Assembly (NCBI GenBank): GCA_018242215.1
Contig: JAFECG010000017.1
Span: forward strand, 1-64,000
DNA from: Pseudomonadota bacterium
GTDB taxonomy: Bacteria > Pseudomonadota > Alphaproteobacteria > Rhizobiales > Hyphomicrobiaceae
Direction: 5' to 3'
Length of the DNA stretch: 64,000 nucleotides
Part shown: positions 38,161-47,557 of the stretch, one piece after another
How the letters are laid out: each line of letters starts with the position of its first letter
Position numbering within the stretch: the first letter of the stretch is position 1
Translations under genes and position numbers: made by a program
The notes under the pieces: model-generated
Databases searched by the model: none
What the model saw: the letters and a program-made list of their open reading frames with translations, nothing else
Told to the model about the DNA's origin: nothing

Positions 38161-40608
38161 CTAGGAGCGCACCCTTTCTCCCGGCGCGTCGTAAAGCGGT
38201 TCAAGATGAAGCGTGGCCGGAACTCGCCGCGTTCTGACCGCGAGTTCGTAGTTGACGGCGGCGGTTAGCGTTGCCTCGTCCAGACCTTTGTCCGATCGGA
38301 GATAGCCAAGACCGATGCTTCGTCCGACGGTGTGTCCGATGCCAGCAGACGTCAGCCAGCCGATGCGCTCTCCGTCGCGATAGATCGTCTCGCGGCCAAG
38401 AAGGACGACGCTTGGATCGGCGCTGAAGGTCACGAGACGACGCGTCAGCGGTTGTGTCTTCGCCTTGATGAGCGCATCTCGACCGATAAAGTCTGCGTTC
38501 TTCTTCAAGCGAACGGCAAACCCAAGACCTGCCTCGTAGGGCGTATAATCTGGCCCAATATCGACTGACCAGACACGATACCCTTTCTCCAGTCGGAGCG
38601 AGTCGATGGCGCGATATCCGGCGTTTCGTATGGTGTCGGGGCCGCCTTCAGCCTTGATTGCATCATAAAGCGTCAACGCGTATTCCGTCGGAACGTGCAG
38701 CTCCCATCCAAGTTCACCGACAAAGGTTACGCGCGACGCAATGACGGGCGCACCGGCAATAAAGATCTGTTGACATGTCGCGAACGGGAATGCGGCATTG
38801 CTGAGATCGGCCTCCGCGAGCGGCTGCAGAATGCCGCGAGACGCAGGCCCCATGACGGACATGCAAGCATAAGCTGACGTGACATCGTGAAGATTGACAC
38901 GCGCGCCCGAGGAAAAACTGCGACGCAAGTGCATACCGTCATGCGTAGCGAAGCCGGTGCCGGTGACCATGTAAAAGCGTTGTTCGCCGAGCCGGCTAAT
39001 GGTGACATCGGCTTCGATGCCGCCTTTCTGGTTGAGCATCTGCGTATAGACGATACTGCCCACCGGCTTTGCGATGTCGTTGGCGCAGATCCGCTGCAAC
39101 TCGGCTTCCGCATCAGGTCCTTCGATGATGAATTTAACGAAAGAACTTTGATCAAAGATCGCGGCGCCAGAGCGAGCCGCTTTGTGCTCGCTTGCAACGT
39201 GAGGCAGCCAGTTCTGATAATCGAAGCTGTAAATATCGCGGGCTTCGACGCCAGAGGGCGCGAACCAGTTCGGACGCTCCCAACCATATTTGGCGCCGAA
39301 GCAGCATCCCGCATCTTTCAGGCGATCATAGAGCGGACTTCTGCGCAGAGGACGCGCCGCTTCGGATTCGAGGTATGGCCATCCCATGGCATAGTGGTGG
39401 CCTTGTCCCTCGAGGGACCGCGCGAGAACCGTACGCCGCGACCTGTGATGATCTCCGAAACGGCGAATGTCGACGGCCCAGAGATCGAAGGCCGGTTCAC
39501 CTTCGACGATCCATTCGGCGAGGGCGCGACCCGCACCGCCGCCCGCTGCAATGCCGAATGCGTTGAACCCTGCGCCGACAAAGTAATTTTTCACCTCAGG
39601 TGCTTCGCCCAGGATGAACATCCCGTCTTCGGTGAAGGACTCGATGCCGTTGAACCACGTCTTGACTCCGGCCGTTCGCAGCGCAGGCACGAGTTCCATC
39701 GCACGTTCAAGCAATGGCTCGAAATGATCGACATTCGGCTCCATGAGCTTGAATTCATGGCCGTCGGGGATTTTCGGGACGTCGAAAGGAATGGGATTGA
39801 ATTCATACCCGCCGACCTGCAGCCCGCCGACGTCCTCTTTGAAATACGTCTGATAGTCGGTATCGCGGATCGCAGGCATGTGGCGGGCGAGACCTTCGAT
39901 CTTTTCCGTCACGAAGTACTGATGATGTGACGGCTGCAGTGGAACATTGACACCAGCCATCCGGCCGAGTTCCGGAGCCCAGATGCCACCGCAATTGACG
40001 ATGATATCGCAGGCTACGCGACCCTGGTTGGTCTGGACTGCTTTGACGGCGCCATTCTCGGCTTCGATCCCCGTAACGACGGCGTCTTCAAAGATTTTGA
40101 CGCCACCCTGACGTGCGCCTTTTGCTAGCGCCATGGTGATGTCACTCGGGTTGGCGACGCCATCGCTCGGAACGAACGCCGCGCAATCGAGGCCTTTTGT
40201 TTCGATCAGCGGCACTCTTTCTTTTGCTTCCGCCGGCGTGAGCATCTGAAATTCAAGGCCGAAGGAGCGTGCGGTCGTGCATGCGCGCTCGAATTCCGCG
40301 CGGCGATTTTTATTTCGCGCCAGGCGCAGCGATCCGTTGCGAACCCAGCCCGTTGCCTGACCTGTTTCCGCTTCAAGTGTATCGTAGAGATCGACCGAAT
40401 ATCCGAGCAGGCGCGTGATATTCGCGCTGGATCGCAATTGCCCGACGGCCCCCGCGGCATGCCAAGTCGAACCTGAGGTAAGCTTGTGGCGCTCGAGCAG
40501 AATGACATCTTTTTTGCCAAGCTTCGCGAGGTGATAGGCGACAGAGCAGCCGACGATGCCGCCCCCGATAATTACGATGTGCGCTTGAGCCGGAATTGCT
40601 TTCGTCAT
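38161..40608 (-). CDS. FAD/GcvT-type dimethylglycine/sarcosine dehydrogenase-like protein (copy 2)
   Basis: An 815-residue paralogue of the enzyme at 31.6-34.0 kb, with the same order: FAD domain (IVIIGGGIVGCSVAYHLAKL; SGSTWHAAG with His50 as likely covalent FAD site), linker, then a GcvT-like folate domain (GELGWELHVPTEYALTLYDA). The two copies differ throughout, so they probably act on different substrates or successive methyl groups. It lies between a kinase (72 bases upstream) and proX (59 bases downstream). Confidence 0.88.
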   Translation of the reverse strand: MTKAIPAQAHIVIIGGGIVGCSVAYHLAKLGKKDVILLERHKLTSGSTWHAAGAVGQLRSSANITRLLGYSVDLYDTLEAETGQATGWVRNGSLRLARNKNRRAEFERACTTARSFGLEFQMLTPAEAKERVPLIETKGLDCAAFVPSDGVANPSDITMALAKGARQGGVKIFEDAVVTGIEAENGAVKAVQTNQGRVACDIIVNCGGIWAPELGRMAGVNVPLQPSHHQYFVTEKIEGLARHMPAIRDTDYQTYFKEDVGGLQVGGYEFNPIPFDVPKIPDGHEFKLMEPNVDHFEPLLERAMELVPALRTAGVKTWFNGIESFTEDGMFILGEAPEVKNYFVGAGFNAFGIAAGGGAGRALAEWIVEGEPAFDLWAVDIRRFGDHHRSRRTVLARSLEGQGHHYAMGWPYLESEAARPLRRSPLYDRLKDAGCCFGAKYGWERPNWFAPSGVEARDIYSFDYQNWLPHVASEHKAARSGAAIFDQSSFVKFIIEGPDAEAELQRICANDIAKPVGSIVYTQMLNQKGGIEADVTISRLGEQRFYMVTGTGFATHDGMHLRRSFSSGARVNLHDVTSAYACMSVMGPASRGILQPLAEADLSNAAFPFATCQQIFIAGAPVIASRVTFVGELGWELHVPTEYALTLYDAIKAEGGPDTIRNAGYRAIDSLRLEKGYRVWSVDIGPDYTPYEAGLGFAVRLKKNADFIGRDALIKAKTQPLTRRLVTFSADPSVVLLGRETIYRDGERIGWLTSAGIGHTVGRSIGLGYLRSDKGLDEATLTAAVNYELAVRTRRVPATLHLEPLYDAPGERVRS

Positions 40609-40680
40609 AATCGTCCTTATTGGCCGCAGAGGCGGCGCGATGTTGATATGCGAGTTGCATTGTCTGACGGCTCCACTCCC

Positions 40681-41625
40681 TCAGCCGTAGAGCTTTTTGA
40701 ATTCGGTCAGATTCCGATGAAATCGCTTGCGATTTAGCTCGGCATAGCCAAAGTAACCGCACTCTTCGTCGGGGTAGATCGACGCCATTCCGGCCTCGAC
40801 ACGTTCGCTATCGAGCTTGGACGCAAGCTCTTGAACGGCGCCCCACAGCATTTCTCTCAGATTGACGATGAGCTTGAAGACGCGGAACTGCTTCCAAAGT
40901 TCTGAATTCGTTGAGCCGGCATAAAGCTCGAGAATTCTCGCATCGATTTCATGATGAATATCGGCATTCGCAGTAATGCCGGCGAGATCGAAAAAAGGAT
41001 GGCCGTACGCCCCGTAATCCCAGTCAATCAGATAAACGCGACCGTCATTATCGAGCATGGCGTTTTGAGGCACCACGTCGTTGTGAGTGAAAACGGGCAG
41101 GAAGGGACTGACGAAGCGCTCGAGAGTTGAGGTGTATTCGCTCAGCGTGTCGAGTTCGTTTTCGAGCCGCGATCTGCGTCCTCGACAATAACGAATATAG
41201 CCGCGCACAACCTGAAACGGCCAGAAGTAGGCAAGTGAACCGGTCTCGAGTTTGCTGTGGTGAAGCTCCCGAAGCCGAGAGACGAGGCCGGCGAGAACTG
41301 ACTCATTTTCAAGATCGCTCGGCAGCAGATGGCGGCCGACGATGAAATCACTGACCGAAATTCCGGTGCTCGCGTATCTCAGGACAGGCGATACACCGAT
41401 ACTGGCCGCCGCGCGCATTGCATTCTCGACGAACGCCTGACTGATGCCGTGGATCGGGATATCCTCTCCGACCCGCACGACGAATTTGTGGGATTGGGTT
41501 TCGGCGACGAAGTTCCTATTGCACAGGCCGCCGATGAGAGGCGTCAGCGTCACCGGGTCTTGCCAACACGGCAACGCGTGGATTCGGGAATGAATCTGAT
41601 CATCCGGAAACGTCGCATCACTCAT
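40681..41625 (-). CDS. Choline kinase/aminoglycoside phosphotransferase-like kinase (copy 2)
   Basis: A 314-residue kinase from MSDATFPDD at 41625 (the frame is open to 41685). The catalytic loop LPVFTHNDVVPQNAML and metal-binding VYLIDWDYGAYGHPFFDLAG are intact. It is clearly diverged from the kinase at 30.7-31.6 kb. It is the first gene of the nine-gene minus-strand run and is transcribed away from a DeoR-type regulator with a palindromic site between. Confidence 0.85.
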   Translation of the reverse strand: MSDATFPDDQIHSRIHALPCWQDPVTLTPLIGGLCNRNFVAETQSHKFVVRVGEDIPIHGISQAFVENAMRAAASIGVSPVLRYASTGISVSDFIVGRHLLPSDLENESVLAGLVSRLRELHHSKLETGSLAYFWPFQVVRGYIRYCRGRRSRLENELDTLSEYTSTLERFVSPFLPVFTHNDVVPQNAMLDNDGRVYLIDWDYGAYGHPFFDLAGITANADIHHEIDARILELYAGSTNSELWKQFRVFKLIVNLREMLWGAVQELASKLDSERVEAGMASIYPDEECGYFGYAELNRKRFHRNLTEFKKLYG

Positions 41626-41719
41626 GTTGTCCGCACTCCCCCGCGTCGCCGCCGAGCAACCCGCATGAGACGAGTAACACACCATATTTGATAACTACAA
41701 CACTTTTTGTTGGACTTGC

Positions 41720-41733
41720 TGCAAAAATTTGCA
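41720..41733. promoter_or_regulatory. Palindromic operator candidate between deoR-like gene and kinase operon
   Basis: TGCAAAAATTTGCA is a perfect 6-bp inverted repeat with a 2-base centre. It sits in the 178-base divergent promoter region, about 95 bases from the kinase start and 71 from the regulator start, where a DeoR-type repressor would be expected to bind. Binding is inferred from position. Confidence 0.5.
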
Positions 41734-41803
41734 CAATTGGCAAAACGTGCGAACACATTCAACAAGGATGGCCGGGTGAGCGGCGTTTGAGGTGGTGGAA
41801 AGA

Positions 41804-42580
41804 ATGACAAAGCTGAGGCCCGAAGATCGGCGCGAGCGCGTTTTGAAGGCGCTTAATTCCGGCACATCGCCGCGGATCAAGGAATTGGCGCGCAGCCTCA
41901 ATGTGTCGACGGAAACAATTCGACGAGACCTCGATCTGTTGCACGAAAAAGATCTCGTGCAGAGACATTACGGTGGCGCTGTTGCAAAATCCGTTGGTTC
42001 AGAACCATCATGGGCGGAGCGCATCGCTGCACAGCCAAAGAGCAAAGCCGCGATCGCGCGCGAAGCGATCAGATTGTTTTCCGATAAAGATGTCCTCGTG
42101 CTCGGAGTCGGTGCGACGGCTTACACATTCGCCAAGCAGCTTGCTGCTGAAAACCGCCGACTGACGATTTTCACGAACAACATTGCCGCGAGTACTTGCT
42201 TTCCCCCTGATTCGAGGACGCGCGTTGTGATTGCTCCGGGCGAATATGATCCGGCAGAGGGATGCACGCTGGGGCCGGAAACTACGACGTTTTTTGAAAA
42301 GTTCCGCTTTGATGCTTCCCTGCTGAGCGTCAGCGGCCTGAGCCCACTGGGCGGAACGGAAGTCGTATCGGGCATCGCTTGGGCGGAAAGATCGATCGTC
42401 GCCAAATCCGCGCGCAACGTCCTGATGGTCGATCATACGAAATTTGGAAACACGAGTCTGGAACTGGTGTGTTCGCTCGACGCCGTCGATATCTTGGTCA
42501 CGGACGTCGCTCCAGAAGGCGAACTTCTGGATGCTTTGAAAGAAGCCGACGTCGAAATCATCGTTGCGGCCGAGGATTAG
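41804..42580 (+). CDS. DeoR/GlpR family transcriptional regulator
   Basis: A 258-residue regulator. The N-terminal HTH (IKELARSLNVSTETIRRDLD followed by LLHEKDLVQRHYGGAV) is typical of DeoR; the C-terminal DeoRC sensor domain has VLVLGVGATAYTFAKQL. DeoR-type regulators usually sense phosphorylated small molecules, which fits operons that begin and end with kinases. The ATG at 41804 is preceded by GGTGG; GTG at 41792 is an alternative. Convergent with the PLP enzyme gene. Confidence 0.9.
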   Translation: MTKLRPEDRRERVLKALNSGTSPRIKELARSLNVSTETIRRDLDLLHEKDLVQRHYGGAVAKSVGSEPSWAERIAAQPKSKAAIAREAIRLFSDKDVLVLGVGATAYTFAKQLAAENRRLTIFTNNIAASTCFPPDSRTRVVIAPGEYDPAEGCTLGPETTTFFEKFRFDASLLSVSGLSPLGGTEVVSGIAWAERSIVAKSARNVLMVDHTKFGNTSLELVCSLDAVDILVTDVAPEGELLDALKEADVEIIVAAED

Positions 42581-42586
42581 TCCGCT

Positions 42587-43888
42587 CTAGGACGAAAGTG
42601 CATCGTCAAGAGCATCTACAAAAATATCGGCCTCCGTCGTCGTCAGGCACAGCGGCGGTCGAAGCTTGAGAGTGCTCGCGGTTCGTCCGGCTGCGCCGAC
42701 CAGGATGCCATTATCTCTAAGTCTATTGATGACGTTCGACGTCGTAGCTGCATCGGGCTTGCCATCGCGGCAGATGTCGACCCCGAGAAACAATCCAGCG
42801 CCCCTGACGGCCCCTATGAGCACCCGGGAGCGTGCGGCCTCGGCGAGGCGTTCCTTGAGATATTTGCCAATTCGAAGGGCATTTTGCTGCAACCCTTCCT
42901 CCTCAATGACGTCGAGAACGGCCAATCCCGCGGCAGCCGCAACGGGGTTTCCGCCAAACGTATTGAAGTAGCCGATGTCTTCACAGAAGCGTTCGAGCAG
43001 ATCCGGACGAGTTGCCATTGCCGCCATCGGAAAGCCGTTGCCCATGGGCTTTCCCATTGTCACGATATCGGGCGTAATGCCATGGCGCTCAAATCCCCAG
43101 AACGATTCGCCGCTGCGGGCAAATCCGGGTTGAACCTCATCGGCGATGAAAACACCCTCGGCTTTCCTGGTTTCCGTCACCGCAAGCTTCAGAAATCCTG
43201 CAGGATCAGAAAAAATGCCGTCGCTTGAAAAGATTGAATCGCAAATGAAGCCGGCGAATTTTTGCTGACGCGACTCCAGCATGCGAATGGCGGTCCGAAG
43301 ATTTTTTGCGAACTCCTCTCCGACGGAGCCGCCCTCGGACGGGGCTGGGATGGTCGCGACGCAGTTGGGCCGTACAGCAGTTTTTTGCGCGGCAGGAGAG
43401 ATCTCGGTGACGTACCTGGTGTTTCCATGGTACGCGTTTTCTGTGACCACGAAGCCTGTTCCCCCGCTCGCCTTAGCCGCAATTCGCAATGCGAGATCGT
43501 TTGCTTCGCTGCCGCTGCACGTCATGATGACATTTGAAAGTGATCTCGGCAGGGTGTTCTTTAACCTGTCGAGGTAATCGTCGACGACGGCGCACAAATA
43601 ACGTGTGTTGATGTTGATCTTGGACATTTGCGAGGCAACGGCCGCGACGATCCTGGGATGGCAATGTCCTACGGACGGAACATTATTGTAGAAGTCCAGG
43701 TAGCGCCTGCCATCAGCTGCCATGATCCACGATCCGCTGGCCGACACCATCTCGATCGGCTCTCGGTAGAACAAAACCGAGGCCGCGCCAAAATTCTTAA
43801 GACGGCGACTGAGATGAGAGCTAGGATCCGTTGGCGCGGATGCAGAGTGAAACGCATTGAGCTCGAGAATCTGCACGCTGTCGGTCAT
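42587..43888 (-). CDS. Class III PLP-dependent aminotransferase or phospho-lyase-like enzyme
   Basis: A 433-residue fold-type I PLP enzyme, start at 43888 behind GAGGAG. Visible are GSEANDLALRIAAKASGG, IADEVQPGFARSGE and the PLP-lysine region IVTMGKPMGNGFPMAA. Class III includes omega-aminotransferases and also ethanolamine-phosphate and phosphohydroxylysine phospho-lyases, which act on products of APH-type kinases. The neighbouring kinases make the phospho-lyase reading attractive, but it is inference. Confidence 0.82.
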   Translation of the reverse strand: MTDSVQILELNAFHSASAPTDPSSHLSRRLKNFGAASVLFYREPIEMVSASGSWIMAADGRRYLDFYNNVPSVGHCHPRIVAAVASQMSKININTRYLCAVVDDYLDRLKNTLPRSLSNVIMTCSGSEANDLALRIAAKASGGTGFVVTENAYHGNTRYVTEISPAAQKTAVRPNCVATIPAPSEGGSVGEEFAKNLRTAIRMLESRQQKFAGFICDSIFSSDGIFSDPAGFLKLAVTETRKAEGVFIADEVQPGFARSGESFWGFERHGITPDIVTMGKPMGNGFPMAAMATRPDLLERFCEDIGYFNTFGGNPVAAAAGLAVLDVIEEEGLQQNALRIGKYLKERLAEAARSRVLIGAVRGAGLFLGVDICRDGKPDAATTSNVINRLRDNGILVGAAGRTASTLKLRPPLCLTTTEADIFVDALDDALSS

Positions 43889-44124
43889 TGGCTCCTCGCG
43901 AAATAGCCAGCCGGGAAAATGCCCACGCGTCTGCAACTTTGCAGGGATTTTCCGACGCGCGGTCCCGTATTGCGGCAACGGCTGGGTGAGACTTTTTATA
44001 ACCTAAGCCGATGGACTCACAACAACAAATGACCGAAGTACAACATATATAAACGTATCGGCATTACGCAGATGCGGGCTGCGAGGCATTCAGAGGTTCA
44101 AGAAATACGCTTGAATACAATAGC

Positions 44125-44853
44125 TTAGGTGGGCAGGACGGACCTGCGTTCGTCCAAAACCTTTGCAAGTTCCAAAATGCTGTCGATAACGACATCCGCG
44201 TGCGGCTCGAGATCTTCCCGATGGGCTGGGCCAGTCAAGACGCCGACGCGGAGTCCAAACCCGGCACGCTTTCCCATTTCGAGATCGTGGATGGAATCTC
44301 CAATGATCGCACATGCCGACGGTGCAAGGCCCATCGCGTGAGCAAACGCGAGTCCCATTCCGGGTTCGGGCTTGGCTCCGTGCCCGCTATCGCAACCGAC
44401 GCGAAACTCGAAGATGTCGCGCAATTCGGCAAACTTCCCCAGCGACGCCTCAAGGCCCTCGACCGTATCGTTGGTGGCTAAGCCCAGTCGATATCCCGAC
44501 GAACCGAGCGCCGTCATTTGTTCGTGCGCGCCCTCGATGAGAATGGCATGCTTGGCGCCACCGTCGCGAAAATTTTCTGCGATGATCTCAATGAGATTGG
44601 AAGGAGCTCGATCTTTCAAAGTTTCTGCAAAGCTTGCGGCGATAACCTCGACGCCCCCTCCGGCGAGCACCGCTCCGGGTGTGACGATATTGGTATCGGG
44701 ATCATGACCAGCCGCCCGCAGAACGTCAGCGGAAAGCGCAAGATCGCCACCCGCGGCTTCGAGCGCCATCTTCCGATTGATCGGCACCCAGGTCTTGTAG
44801 AAGTCGAGGATCGTACCGTCTTTATCGAAAAGAAGCCCGCTTATCTGGCTCAT
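44125..44853 (-). CDS. HAD-superfamily phosphatase
   Basis: A phosphoglycolate-phosphatase-like HAD hydrolase of about 242 residues. Motif I LLFDKDGTILDF, motif II LGLATND, and motif IV IIGDSIHDLEMGKRAG are visible. It would remove phosphate from a small molecule. The start at 44853 fits the family; an ATG at 44877 is also possible. It lies 236 bases upstream of the PLP enzyme gene on the same strand and may belong to the same pathway. Confidence 0.82.
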   Translation of the reverse strand: MSQISGLLFDKDGTILDFYKTWVPINRKMALEAAGGDLALSADVLRAAGHDPDTNIVTPGAVLAGGGVEVIAASFAETLKDRAPSNLIEIIAENFRDGGAKHAILIEGAHEQMTALGSSGYRLGLATNDTVEGLEASLGKFAELRDIFEFRVGCDSGHGAKPEPGMGLAFAHAMGLAPSACAIIGDSIHDLEMGKRAGFGLRVGVLTGPAHREDLEPHADVVIDSILELAKVLDERRSVLPT

Positions 44854-45199
44854 TGGTTCCGCGCTCACCGCTATCATAGGCGCCCGCCGTATAATCTGAG
44901 TTCGACGCTATGACCAGAGACAGATATGACGCGGCAGCAATGAACGAAATGAGGATCGAACAAAATTCTATCGCGCCGGAATTTCCGCGCTCGCCAGATC
45001 TCTCTGCCGAAGCTGTTGAAGTGTGAATCGCGATCGCTTCGGAACCCGCCACCGAATATCTGATGCATCCAATTTGGATTGGATCGAAACGAACGCCCGT
45101 CTTGCAGGGAATTGAATTCCGATAATTGCCTTACAGAAGGCAAGCGCAATGAAAGTATCCAGCCGCAGTTGCTGCAACTGGATTTGGTCAGTGGTGCCG
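44854..45199. other. Intergenic region of about 346 bp
   Basis: Between the HAD phosphatase and the P-type ATPase genes. Only short overlapping frames without ribosome-binding sites are seen; no repeat or RNA gene was recognised. Confidence 0.45.
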
Positions 45200-47557
45200 T
45201 CAGTCGATCCGGATGTATTTCATGACACTGACTTTGACCATGTCATGAACGACCGCGAAAGCCGCCGTAGTCGCAAAGAGACCTGCCACAAGCGTCACCG
45301 GTAGCGCCGACATAAACAGTCCCGCAGCCGCCATGCTTGTGACGATCGTGATGTCGGCGACGGTCGCTAGCACCATGATCAAAGCAGGACTCGAGCGCCA
45401 GAAATGATTTCGCTCCCGAATGACATACGTGTTCGCTTGGCCTGCGAAGATAAGCGTGAGGAACGTCAGAGTCTGCATCTGGAGGGGTGTCAATCGAAAC
45501 CAAAACCAGCCCGCGGCGAGGATGGCAACACAATAGACGAGTTTGAAAAGCCCCAGCGGCACGGCAGCAATTGAAAGATTGCGGACGCGCCAACGATTGG
45601 GATAAGGCGACGGCTCTGCATGATCGGCCGCGCGAGACATCGTCACCATGTCGCCGGCCAACATGGAAAGTGCCTGTAAAAAGGGCGTAAGGACAGCATG
45701 TCCGGTCATGACGAGCCCGGCGCCCATTACGACGAGCGTCGCACACTTATTGATCAAGATCGTCAGCGTATAGGTCAGTACACGCTGGAACGACGAGCGC
45801 CCTTCCAAAATACAACGGACGATCCCGCTGAGACCTGGTTCCGTCAGGACAACGCCAGCAGCGGATTTCGCAACATCAGTGGCGGTTGAGACGGCAATTC
45901 CCATTTGCGCTTGACGCAGCGCCGCTGCGTCATTGGCGCCATCGCCGCACATTCCTACGGCATGGTCCCGACGCTGGAACGCCTTGACGAGGCGAAACTT
46001 GTCTTCGGGGAACACGCCCGCATAGACGGCAAAATCCGCCGGAGAAACATCGTCGGGAATTTGGCCTGACTCACAGACTTTCCCGTCCAGTCCGATCGCA
46101 TGGGCCACGGTCGCAGCAGTCGTCGGTGCGTCTCCCGTAAGCATCACGCAGCTGACGCCCAGTGATCGTAATTCCGACAAGAGGTTTGCTGAATCTTTAC
46201 GCGGCGGATCATCGAGCCCAATGAAGCCGATAATCGCCAACTTGTCTGGAGGTCCCGCTGCCACGGCGAGCGCCCGGTATCCCTGGGATGTGAGGTTACC
46301 GAGAAGCGCTTTTTCTTCCGGTCCCATGGGCGCCATGCTTTCGACCGCAGCTGGTGCACCTTTGACGACGTTAATTTCAGTTCCGTTGCCGTCTTTGAGA
46401 ATGGCTTCGGCAACTTTAGTCGAGGGATCGAACGGCGTAAACTGCATCGCTTTCCATTGCTGGCTTAATGCGCTCCGATGGATAGCTGCTGCCGAACGGA
46501 CTGCATGATCGACAGGGTCCTGTCCTTCAAGTGAGCTGGCAGCAGCCGCAAAGGCGAGGACATCTTCCTCGCTATAACACTTTTGAAACGGCTGAACCTT
46601 CCCGACCGCGAGTGCATTTTCCGTCAAGGTGCCAGTCTTATCGACACAGAGGACGTCGATCATCGCCGCCTCCTGCAAGGCCGTGAGGCGTGTCAGCAGC
46701 ACGCCTTTCAGAGCGAGTGTGCGCGCACCCAATGCAGCCGCCAGTGTGAATGTTGCGGGTAAGGCAACGGGCACCGCTGATAAGAGAGCGGCGAGGATAA
46801 GAGGAATGATCTGTGATACGCTCATCCCGATCGTCCGGGCGTAGGCAACAATCCCGATGACAATCGCGAAGTTGAGAACCGTCAGTACGCGAACTACGCC
46901 CATGACGGCCTTCTGCTCGCTGCTCTCGAAATGCGCGATTTGTACCAACTCGGCTGCGCGCCCGAAGAATGTCCAGGGGCCTGTGGCGACAACCTTTGCC
47001 AATGCCTCGCCCCGCCGGACGAGGGCGCCGGCATACGCCGTTGTTTTTGGCCCCCTTTCGACGGCTATGGATTCTCCTGTGAGCATCGACTGATCGACCA
47101 GGATGTTGCCGGAAAGGATTTCGAGATCAGCCGGGACGATCCCGCCGAGTGACACCTGCACGATGTCGCCAGGCACCAGATCAACTGCGGGAACCTGGAT
47201 CCAATCGCCATCTCGCCGGACGCGCACACTAGGAGCAAGTCGTTGCTTGAGGAGTTCGAGCGTGGCATTCGCTCTGGTTTCCTGAAACACGCCAAGCGCG
47301 ACGTTCATCAACAGGAGCGCAACGATCATGAGCGCTTCAATTCGCTCACCTATCAAAAGCTGAAGCGCAATGGTGGCCTCGAGCATCCACGGCACCGGCG
47401 ACCAGAAATGGCGGAGCACACGCTGAACGGGGTGCTCCTTTTCCTCTCTTACGGAATTGGGACCGATTTCGCCAAGGAGACGTGCCGCTGCCGCCGACGA
47501 CAAACCGGATGTGCCCTCGTCCGACACGAACGTGCTTTCGGCGTGGACACGTGACAC
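45200..47557 (-). CDS. P-type ATPase, plasma-membrane proton-pump (P3A) type
   Basis: A cation-transporting ATPase. The phosphorylation site VLCVDKTGTLTENALAVGK, the actuator motif SMLTGES and the hinge CGDGANDAAALRQAQMGIAV are intact, with about ten membrane spans. Overall features (the N-terminal SGLSSAAAARLLGEIGPN, and membrane segment LLSAVPVALPATFTLAAALG) resemble the PMA1-like H+-ATPase group found in some bacteria. The frame opens at 47725, but the first 55 or so residues look non-coding; a GTG at 47557 behind AAGGACC is the likeliest start, giving 785 residues. Likely role: proton export or pH homeostasis. Confidence 0.85.
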   Translation of the reverse strand: MSRVHAESTFVSDEGTSGLSSAAAARLLGEIGPNSVREEKEHPVQRVLRHFWSPVPWMLEATIALQLLIGERIEALMIVALLLMNVALGVFQETRANATLELLKQRLAPSVRVRRDGDWIQVPAVDLVPGDIVQVSLGGIVPADLEILSGNILVDQSMLTGESIAVERGPKTTAYAGALVRRGEALAKVVATGPWTFFGRAAELVQIAHFESSEQKAVMGVVRVLTVLNFAIVIGIVAYARTIGMSVSQIIPLILAALLSAVPVALPATFTLAAALGARTLALKGVLLTRLTALQEAAMIDVLCVDKTGTLTENALAVGKVQPFQKCYSEEDVLAFAAAASSLEGQDPVDHAVRSAAAIHRSALSQQWKAMQFTPFDPSTKVAEAILKDGNGTEINVVKGAPAAVESMAPMGPEEKALLGNLTSQGYRALAVAAGPPDKLAIIGFIGLDDPPRKDSANLLSELRSLGVSCVMLTGDAPTTAATVAHAIGLDGKVCESGQIPDDVSPADFAVYAGVFPEDKFRLVKAFQRRDHAVGMCGDGANDAAALRQAQMGIAVSTATDVAKSAAGVVLTEPGLSGIVRCILEGRSSFQRVLTYTLTILINKCATLVVMGAGLVMTGHAVLTPFLQALSMLAGDMVTMSRAADHAEPSPYPNRWRVRNLSIAAVPLGLFKLVYCVAILAAGWFWFRLTPLQMQTLTFLTLIFAGQANTYVIRERNHFWRSSPALIMVLATVADITIVTSMAAAGLFMSALPVTLVAGLFATTAAFAVVHDMVKVSVMKYIRID

